From contig NZ_CP136423.1 of NCBI RefSeq assembly GCF_034356035.1, positions 434,001 through 498,000 of the forward strand: a stretch of DNA of 64,000 nucleotides, read 5' to 3'. A program made the position numbers and the translations under genes. The notes under the pieces are model-generated. The model worked only from the letters and a program-made list of their open reading frames with translations, searched no databases and was not told the DNA's origin. Positions 58,792-64,000 of the stretch are shown in pieces (the stretch's first letter is position 1; each line of letters starts with the position of its first letter). Source of the stretch: Blautia hydrogenotrophica DSM 10507 (GTDB lineage Bacteria > Bacillota > Clostridia > Lachnospirales > Lachnospiraceae).

Positions 58792-59334
58792 TTACTTTTC
58801 TGTATTTTCAGCAGGAGATACGATGATACCTATTGTCCGAAGCTTACGTTTGGGAGTTGGTTCATTGTTTTTGACTGCTCCGATGATCTGAGAAATGTTT
58901 GTCACAAGAGCAGTCAATTCATCATCAGAAAGATAAAGGGGGGAGAGAGAAAATCCTGTCATATCTTTTTTGATATTGATATTCGGAGATTGGCAATATT
59001 TTTGAAACTGTTTTGCAAATCCTATAAAATACTGCATGAAATACTGCATATAGAGTTTGCCGGAATTTTCTTCAACCATTGTTTCCATGTCGCTGTTGAT
59101 GCTATCAGCCAGTGAATAGGTCTTTTCTACCGTACCGCGTACTTGTGTCTCTTCTACTACCTGTAAAATGCCGTCGCTCAGCATTTTTTTGAGATGCCGG
59201 TATAAGGTAGCCTGAGGAATATCGTTATAGATATTAGCTAGATGTTTTGCAGTAGATTTTCCTTGTGAATGTATTTCAAGCAACAATTTGCATTTCACTG
59301 GATTGGTGATGCAATCCATAAGTTTATCTGTCAT
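58792..59334 (-). CDS. Winged-helix regulator of the ABC cassette
   Basis: A 180-residue protein with an ArsR/PadR-like N-terminal winged helix (residues about 8-75: NPVKCKLLLEIHSQGKSTA, then QATLYRHLKKMLSDGIL) and a helical C-terminal effector or dimerisation part (YMQYFMQYFIGFAKQFQKY). Its gene precedes the PLDc_N-ATPase-permease genes on the same strand, and near-identical TATCA-N3-TGATA dyads lie before both units. It therefore likely represses exporter and itself; the inducer is unknown. Confidence 0.85.
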   Translation of the reverse strand: MTDKLMDCITNPVKCKLLLEIHSQGKSTAKHLANIYNDIPQATLYRHLKKMLSDGILQVVEETQVRGTVEKTYSLADSINSDMETMVEENSGKLYMQYFMQYFIGFAKQFQKYCQSPNINIKKDMTGFSLSPLYLSDDELTALVTNISQIIGAVKNNEPTPKRKLRTIGIIVSPAENTEK

Positions 59335-59362
59335 CTTTTACCCTCCCGCATTAATATATGAA

Positions 59363-59382
59363 AATATTATCATCTTGATACT
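59363..59382. promoter_or_regulatory. Second operator copy, ahead of the regulator gene
   Basis: AATATTATCAT at 59363-59373 repeats the left arm of the 58731 palindrome exactly; TGATA follows after TCT, keeping the TATCA-N3-TGATA core with an imperfect outer right arm. It lies 29 bases before the regulator start codon. Confidence 0.65.
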
Positions 59383-59558
59383 AAAAAGTCAATTAATGAT
59401 TGGAATCTGAAATAGCTCTACCGGTGCGTAAGCTGACTCTTGCAAAATTAATTTATATTTGATACAGTATATTGTATATGATGAAGAAAGAACGGCTCAC
59501 ATATGAAATTTAAGTTTCAGTGATAATTATAGTATGAATTGTTTAGAGGGTGAGATTA

Positions 59559-60485
59559 GTGTATTTGAATCAAAAAGGTATTGCGCAGCAAAAGCTGGCG
59601 GAAATTTTTTTATCTTGCGGAATCGGAGAGAGAATTCCCACGTTTACTGATTTGCAGAAAGAATTGAAGGTTGGAATAGGGACCATCCAGACGGCGATAA
59701 AAGAGTTGGAGATGAATGGGATTATTCAGCTGCAGGCCCAGCAGAGGTATGGGACGATACTGACGGGGAAAAGTACGAAAGAACTGTGGAAATTTCTCTC
59801 GAAGCGCTATGTGGTCGGCCTGTTTCCGGAACCTCTAAGCTTGGAGATGAGGGGATTGGCCATGGGACTGCGGGAGGTTATGGATGATTTGGATATACCC
59901 TTGGTCATTGTCTATGGATATGGTTCCAAGGTTCGGTTTGACAGGATTGTGAACCGGCCGACGCGGGAGGACTTTGTAATATCATCGTTGGAGTCCGCGA
60001 GGCATCGACAGAAGGCTGACGAGGCTTTGGCGGTTTCTCTTCGTTTTGGGGCGAATTCTTTTTATGCCGCAGACTCATTGGTAATTCTTGACAATATCAG
60101 AAGCGAAGATAAGGAGATGAGAAAAAAAATAGTCGGGATAGACTATAATTCCTACGATCACATGTTGCTGACACAGGCTGCCTTTCCTGACGCGGACTAT
60201 GTCAATGTCAGATATGGGGAGATTCCTTTTGAGAGCTTGTCTGGGAAAATGGATACGGTGGTTTGGCATCAGACGACACCTGTGCATTTTCCGGAAGACA
60301 TGATAAAAGCACGAAAATTTGAATCGGTGATTCCTGATTTTGATATAGACAGCATCTGTGAAGCAGTGTTGAGTATCAATCGCAATAACCGTCTGATGAC
60401 TGGCATAATGGAAAGCATTGATGTGGAAAAAGTAATTGATATTCAGAAAAAAGTGCTGAATCGAGAGTTAGAGCCAATTTTTTAA
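59559..60485 (+). CDS. YhfZ-like GntR-type regulator of the polyol locus
   Basis: A 308-residue regulator. The N-terminal winged helix (IGERIPTFTDLQKELKVGIGTIQTAIKEL) is GntR/YhfZ-like and the C-terminal two thirds resemble a periplasmic-binding-protein-type sensor as in YhfZ (VGLFPEPLSLEMRGLAMGL). GTG 59559 has GAGGG eight bases upstream and is preferred to GTG 59550, which overlaps that site. In E. coli yhfZ controls a sugar-related operon; here the gene lies ahead of a galactitol-type EIIC, dehydrogenase and kinase, which are its likely targets. Confidence 0.75.
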   Translation: MYLNQKGIAQQKLAEIFLSCGIGERIPTFTDLQKELKVGIGTIQTAIKELEMNGIIQLQAQQRYGTILTGKSTKELWKFLSKRYVVGLFPEPLSLEMRGLAMGLREVMDDLDIPLVIVYGYGSKVRFDRIVNRPTREDFVISSLESARHRQKADEALAVSLRFGANSFYAADSLVILDNIRSEDKEMRKKIVGIDYNSYDHMLLTQAAFPDADYVNVRYGEIPFESLSGKMDTVVWHQTTPVHFPEDMIKARKFESVIPDFDIDSICEAVLSINRNNRLMTGIMESIDVEKVIDIQKKVLNRELEPIF

Positions 60486-60495
60486 GGGTAATAGC

Positions 60496-60546
60496 AATAT
60501 TCCTGAAGTGTTCCTCTATATGAGGATATCTTCAGGAATATTTTTT
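60496..60546 (+). terminator. Intrinsic terminator after the YhfZ-like gene
   Basis: AATATTCCTGAAG (60496-60508) pairs with CTTCAGGAATATT (60530-60542), with a second CCTC/GAGG pairing inside, followed by the T-tract 60541-60546. Confidence 0.88.
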
Positions 60547-60747
60547 ATGTAATGGGAAAGATCTTGTCACACTAATGCGTGAAAGCCCGTTCCTATTACA
60601 GAAACGCTCCGCTAAGGATGCGTACGCCGCAATAAGGTAGTACACCGCAAGGCGGTGTTGCGGCGGCGCGCAAAGTGGGACTGCGCCCCTCAAAGATTGA
60701 GGAGACGGGAGAGTTGAAGTGGGCTTGCCCATTTTGTTCTGTAATCA
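60546..60747 (+). repeat. Family A hairpin repeat, full copy (A8)
   Basis: Begins ATGTAATGGGAAAGATCTTG directly on the terminator T-tract, followed by all family parts: first hairpin, GC-rich nested hairpin (GCGTACGCCGCAATAAGG ... TTGCGGCGGCGCGC), CCCCTCAAAGATTGAGG, and GTGGGCTTGCCCA. It fills most of the 500-base gap before the EIIC gene; the remainder is AT-rich and contains the promoter at 60887. Confidence 0.82.
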
Positions 60748-60886
60748 GGGGTTAAGGATCTGGAAGCTTGCCCACTTGATTTTGCGGCAAGAAAGAGGGT
60801 TACGCAGCAAAAAGTTATTTTACATAAATTGAAAGAATTAAATTTGTAGAAAATAGATAAAAAAAATTTAGGTGTGAGAAAGAAAT

Positions 60887-60915
60887 TGACAAAAAGTATA
60901 TAATACAGTATTCTG
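60887..60915 (+). promoter_or_regulatory. Promoter of the polyol operon
   Basis: A perfect TTGACA (60887-60892) and TATTCT (60910-60915) with 17-base spacing. A TATAAT at 60900-60905 is too close to pair with this -35. Confidence 0.65.
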
Positions 60916-60988
60916 AATATAGAACAAATGGTAAATTTCAAAATTATCCGGAGAAGTTTGAAATTTTCACAGGATGAAGGAGGATATT

Positions 60989-62251
60989 GTGGAAATTATA
61001 CAAAATGCAATTTCATGGTTTATTGGACTTGGGGGGACTTATTTCGTTCCCATTGTAATGCTGGTCATCGGATTGGTATGCCGGGCAGGAATTTCCAGAA
61101 GTGTTACGAGTGCTCTGAAAATCGGAATCGGCCTGACAGGTTTAAATATGATTACAGACTTTTGCGTCCAGGCGATGCAGCCAGTGACAGAAGCACTTTC
61201 CCAGCGCCTCAATGCAGACTTTTCCATAGTAGATATTGGTTATGGAAGTTGTACGGCCGCTTGGAGCTGGGCTGGAGTACCTTGGGTGATTCTGGGAATT
61301 TTGGCGGTGAATATTCTTTGTGTGACACTCAAATTGACGCAGACACTGTGGGTGGATATGTGGAATATCTGGCACGGTGAGGCCTTAGGTGTTATGTTCT
61401 ATGTATTCAGCGGCAACTTGTGGATCGGAATTGCAGGCGGGGTCGGAATGCTGGCGATTTCCATGTTTCTGGGAGACTTTCATGCAAAGAAATTTCAGGA
61501 ATTTAATCACCTGGAAGGAATTACAGTACCCGCGCCTTCTGCCACATTTCCTGCCACCTTTGCATTTTTTGCAATGAAGATAGTTGACAGAATTCCGGGT
61601 TTGAATAAGATTAAAATTTCTTCAACGGATATGAAGGAGAAGTTTGGAATTTTCGGAGAGAGCAGCGTCATAGGGGCGATTTTGGGAGTTGTGATTGGAA
61701 TAATCAGTGGAATCGGCTCCGCAGGTGTGATACAGTTAGCGATTAAGCTGGCTGCGATTCTGATTATCCTTCCGGCTATGTTACAGTTCGTCGCGGATGG
61801 TATTCTTCCGATTACTGAGAACCTTTCAAACTTTATGAAAGAAAAGTTTAAGGGACGAAAGCTGAACATTGCAGTCGACCCGGTCATGCTGCTCTCGGAC
61901 CCATCTGTGATGTCGTCGGTTGTGATTATGTACCCGATTTCGATTTTCATCTGCGCATTTTTACCGGGGAATAATTTTCTGCCGGTGGCGAGTCTGGCGG
62001 CTCTGCCGTATTTGATCGGCGGTATCGCACCCTATACCAAAGGAAACATTGTCTATAACGTTTTGCTGGCGACGATTTGGATTATTCCTACCACGCTGGC
62101 GGCGACCTATCTGGCTCCGCTGACTACGGGAGCGGCGGAAATCACCAATATTCTAGGAAGCAATGTAGCGGATGGAACACTCGTCAGCTGTTGGGACGAG
62201 GGCGGCAATCTTCTCATGTGGTTGCTGGTCCGTATATTCAATCTGATGTAA
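60989..62251 (+). CDS. Galactitol-type PTS EIIC (GatC family) permease
   Basis: A 420-residue membrane protein with about 10-12 helices of the EIIC-GAT family (galactitol/SgcC type): GGTYFVPIVMLVIGLVCRAG in the first helices, ALKIGIGLTGLNMITDF, and the end GTLVSCWDEGGNLLMW. The GTG at 60989 follows AAGGAGG by five bases; the ATG at 60974 lies ahead of that site and is less likely. No EIIA or EIIB gene precedes or follows within the window, unlike gatABC operons. A family B repeat separates it from the dehydrogenase gene. Confidence 0.85.
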   Translation: MEIIQNAISWFIGLGGTYFVPIVMLVIGLVCRAGISRSVTSALKIGIGLTGLNMITDFCVQAMQPVTEALSQRLNADFSIVDIGYGSCTAAWSWAGVPWVILGILAVNILCVTLKLTQTLWVDMWNIWHGEALGVMFYVFSGNLWIGIAGGVGMLAISMFLGDFHAKKFQEFNHLEGITVPAPSATFPATFAFFAMKIVDRIPGLNKIKISSTDMKEKFGIFGESSVIGAILGVVIGIISGIGSAGVIQLAIKLAAILIILPAMLQFVADGILPITENLSNFMKEKFKGRKLNIAVDPVMLLSDPSVMSSVVIMYPISIFICAFLPGNNFLPVASLAALPYLIGGIAPYTKGNIVYNVLLATIWIIPTTLAATYLAPLTTGAAEITNILGSNVADGTLVSCWDEGGNLLMWLLVRIFNLM

Positions 62252-62278
62252 CGGAATTTATAGAAGATGGAAAAAATT

Positions 62279-62376
62279 GTAGCTATCCAGCCATATGCTT
62301 GATAAAAACAAACTTTCTCTGAAAGCAAGCTTACGTTGGATTTTGGGTTTTGTCAGGTGCATGGCTGAATAGTTAC
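62279..62376 (+). repeat. Family B MITE-like element, short form (B3), 98 bp
   Basis: Inverted ends GTAGCTATCCAGCCAT (62279-62294) and ATGGCTGAATAGTTAC (62361-62376). The left-central part of B1 and B2 is missing and the inner terminator-like hairpin is decayed. It sits inside an operon, and the ribosome binding site of the next gene (ATAGGAGG) begins eight bases after its right end. Confidence 0.8.
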
Positions 62377-62400
62377 AGAAAAATAGGAGGTTACTATTTG

Positions 62401-63447
62401 ATGAAAGCATTGGCAGTGGAAGACAAACAAATAATGTGTTTATGTGAGACAGAGATACCAGAACTGAAAGATAAGGAAGTTCTGGTGAAGGTGGCGTACT
62501 GCGGAATTTGCGGTTCTGATCTTCCCAGATTCTTCGATGGTGCGGTACATAATTTTCCGCAGATATTGGGACATGAATTTTCCGGGACGATTGTAAAGGC
62601 AGGAAAGGAAGTATCTGAGGGCAGATTGGGAAAAAGAGTGATTGGCGCGCCGCTGATGGTCTGCGGCAAGTGTCCTTCCTGCCGCGCAGGAAAGCCGCAG
62701 CTTTGTGAGCATTATGGTTTTATTGGTTCCCATCAGCCGGGAGCGTTTGCCGAGTATGTGGCAGTGCCGGAAGAGAACATTATTGAGGTGCCTGACCAGG
62801 TGAGCTTCAAAGAGGCCGCGCTGGTAGAACCGTTTACAGTAGGCCTTCATGCGGTGGAAAGACTTCCCTTCAGAGCAGGGGAGGCTGCGCTGATTTTGGG
62901 GGCTGGGGCGATTGGCCTGGCTGTCGTGGCCGCACTCAGAGCGAGAGGTGCGGGGAAGATCTACATCGTGGATATGAATGAACAGCGCTTGGAATTTGCT
63001 GCAAAGATCGGCGCGGATGTGACACTGAACCCGGAGAAGGTGAAGTTGGAAGAATATTTTAGACAGAATGAGAAAGCCGGCGTGGTCTTTGAGACGGCAG
63101 GGCATCCGATAACTCAGGTGCAGGCGATTACACTGGCAGGAAAAGGCGGAAAGGTTATTTATGTGGGAACCAGCCACAGAGATATCACGTTCCGGCCGCA
63201 GGAATTTGAACAGATCTTCCGAAAAGAATTATTGATAACGGGTAATATGATGTCTTACTCGGCTCCGTTTCCAGGTTATGAGTGGAAGACAGCTCTCGAA
63301 TATATGGAGCGGGGTAGCGTTAATCTGAAAGAAATGATTACTGGAATTTATCCGCTGGAAGCGGAGGAAGAACCGTTTTGGGAACTGAGAAAAAAAGATT
63401 CCGGACATATAAAAATTCTGTACGAAATTGGAGGCGAGGAAAAATGA
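62401..63447 (+). CDS. Zinc-dependent polyol dehydrogenase (GatD/sorbitol dehydrogenase-like)
   Basis: A 348-residue medium-chain dehydrogenase/reductase. Catalytic zinc ligands: Cys34/Cys37 region (YCGICGSD), His58-Glu59 (GHEF); structural zinc cysteines 88, 91, 94 and 102; NAD-binding LGAGAIGL. In context it would oxidise a polyol or polyol phosphate such as galactitol 1-phosphate. ATG 62401 has AGGAGG about ten bases upstream; an in-frame extension to 62350 lies within the family B repeat and is rejected. Its stop overlaps the kinase start (ATGA). Confidence 0.93.
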   Translation: MKALAVEDKQIMCLCETEIPELKDKEVLVKVAYCGICGSDLPRFFDGAVHNFPQILGHEFSGTIVKAGKEVSEGRLGKRVIGAPLMVCGKCPSCRAGKPQLCEHYGFIGSHQPGAFAEYVAVPEENIIEVPDQVSFKEAALVEPFTVGLHAVERLPFRAGEAALILGAGAIGLAVVAALRARGAGKIYIVDMNEQRLEFAAKIGADVTLNPEKVKLEEYFRQNEKAGVVFETAGHPITQVQAITLAGKGGKVIYVGTSHRDITFRPQEFEQIFRKELLITGNMMSYSAPFPGYEWKTALEYMERGSVNLKEMITGIYPLEAEEEPFWELRKKDSGHIKILYEIGGEEK

Positions 63448-64000
63448 TGGATGCTTTGATGGGAATTGATGTTGGAACTTCCAGTTGTAAATTGACGGTT
63501 TTTCGGAAGGATGGAACAGTCATCTTGACGGATACGAGAAAATATCCCGTCTACTATCCACAGGATGGCTGGGTGGAGCAGGACCCGGAGGAATGGTGGG
63601 AGTGCATCTGCGCGGCAGTCTCAAAAATGATGGCAGACGACAAAATGAAGGAAGTGAATATAAAAGGAATTGGCATTGACGGGCAAGGGTGGTCCATGAT
63701 TCCTATTGACAAGGAGGGAAGAGTGCTGTGCAGAAATCCGATTTGGATGGACACTCGTGCCGCCGATTTGTGCGAGGAATACAAGAGGAAAATAGGAGAA
63801 GAGAAGATTTTTGAGATCAGCGGAAACTCTCTGGAACCGTCTTATACTCTGCCGAAAATACTTTGGTTGCGAAGAAACCGGCCGGAGATTTTTGAGAAAA
63901 TCGACGTGGTACTGCAGGCGAACAGCTTTGTGGTATTCAAGCTGACGGGAAAAAGAACCCAGGACATTTCCCAGGGCTATGGCCTTCAGTGCTTTGATAT
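63444..64000 (+). CDS. FGGY-family carbohydrate kinase, xylulokinase-like (3'-truncated by window edge)
   Basis: The first 185 codons of an FGGY kinase; the gene runs off the window. The phosphate-binding start GIDVGTSSCKLTVF, the WVEQDPEEWW stretch and the sugar-binding region GIDGQGWSM with WMDTRA are typical for xylulokinase-like enzymes. It overlaps the dehydrogenase stop by 4 bases, so the two act together: the ketose made by the dehydrogenase is probably phosphorylated here. Which ketose (xylulose, tagatose, fructose) cannot be told. Confidence 0.9.
   Translation, partial: MMDALMGIDVGTSSCKLTVFRKDGTVILTDTRKYPVYYPQDGWVEQDPEEWWECICAAVSKMMADDKMKEVNIKGIGIDGQGWSMIPIDKEGRVLCRNPIWMDTRAADLCEEYKRKIGEEKIFEISGNSLEPSYTLPKILWLRRNRPEIFEKIDVVLQANSFVVFKLTGKRTQDISQGYGLQCFD

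Noticed and set aside
62350..62400. Upstream extension of the polyol dehydrogenase
   Set aside because: The extra residues are encoded by the right end of the family B element.
1..64000. CRISPR array, tRNA or rRNA genes, prophage or transposase genes
   Set aside because: No regularly spaced direct repeats, no cloverleaf or rRNA-like stretches and no recombinase-type protein were recognised; the repeats found are hairpin elements at irregular distances.

Overview
The window looks like chromosome of a low-to-mid GC, Gram-positive, anaerobic gut-type Clostridia, most likely a Lachnospiraceae member. Reasons: strong AGGAGG-type ribosome binding sites, TTGACA/TATAAT-like promoters, anaerobic NrdD, an ECF transport module next to truA-rplM-rpsI, a cdaA-cdaR pair, and an L,D-transpeptidase carrying cell-wall-binding repeats. 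No tRNA, rRNA, CRISPR array, transposase, integrase or prophage module was recognised. The species cannot be fixed by reading alone.

Layout. 1-10.7 kb: 3' end of hemW, a radical-SAM/partner pair of the putative DNA-modification type, uvrA, a lone mreB, recD2 and comFC. 10.8-17.5 kb: two unknown membrane proteins, cdaA, cdaR, an HPr-like protein and a large secreted L,D-transpeptidase (c-di-AMP and envelope). 17.7-21.6 kb: a tight five-gene operon (PLP enzyme, polyprenyl-type GT2, ATP-grasp ligase, two half-size SMR/EamA proteins) that I cannot match to a described pathway and consider the best candidate for an undescribed system. 21.9-31.8 kb: single genes (asnA, MATE exporter, nrdD behind tandem NrdR boxes, PucR regulator, MsmK/UgpC-type ATPase, an odd PRTase, an exported propeller protein, a small helical protein).

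32-36 kb: fructose operon fruK-fruA, then fruR preceded by a 29-codon ORF, with repeated FruR-like operator motifs at the fruK promoter. 36-39.1 kb: Wzz-like, CpsD-like kinase, LCP protein and a secreted protein. 39.3-45.7 kb: mixed single genes, including an orphan NMT1-type lipoprotein, ferritin, proC, an XRE regulator divergent from a 55-aa ORF, CYTH and DJ-1 proteins. 45.8-56.7 kb: a protein-quality and translation block, tig-clpP-clpX-lon-engB-ecfA1-ecfA2-ecfT-truA, then rplM-rpsI. 56.8-59.3 kb: a minus-strand ABC-2 cassette with its own regulator and two matching palindromic operators. 59.5-64 kb: a YhfZ-like regulator, a galactitol-type EIIC, a polyol dehydrogenase and the start of an FGGY kinase.

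Two families of short non-coding repeats run through the window. Family A is a chain of hairpins up to about 200 bp long; it usually starts 6-8 bases after the T-tract of an intrinsic terminator and always lies in the same orientation. Family B is a 98-174 bp MITE-like palindromic element with about 16-bp inverted ends and an internal terminator-like hairpin. They fill most of the longer intergenic stretches and account for several spurious reading frames.
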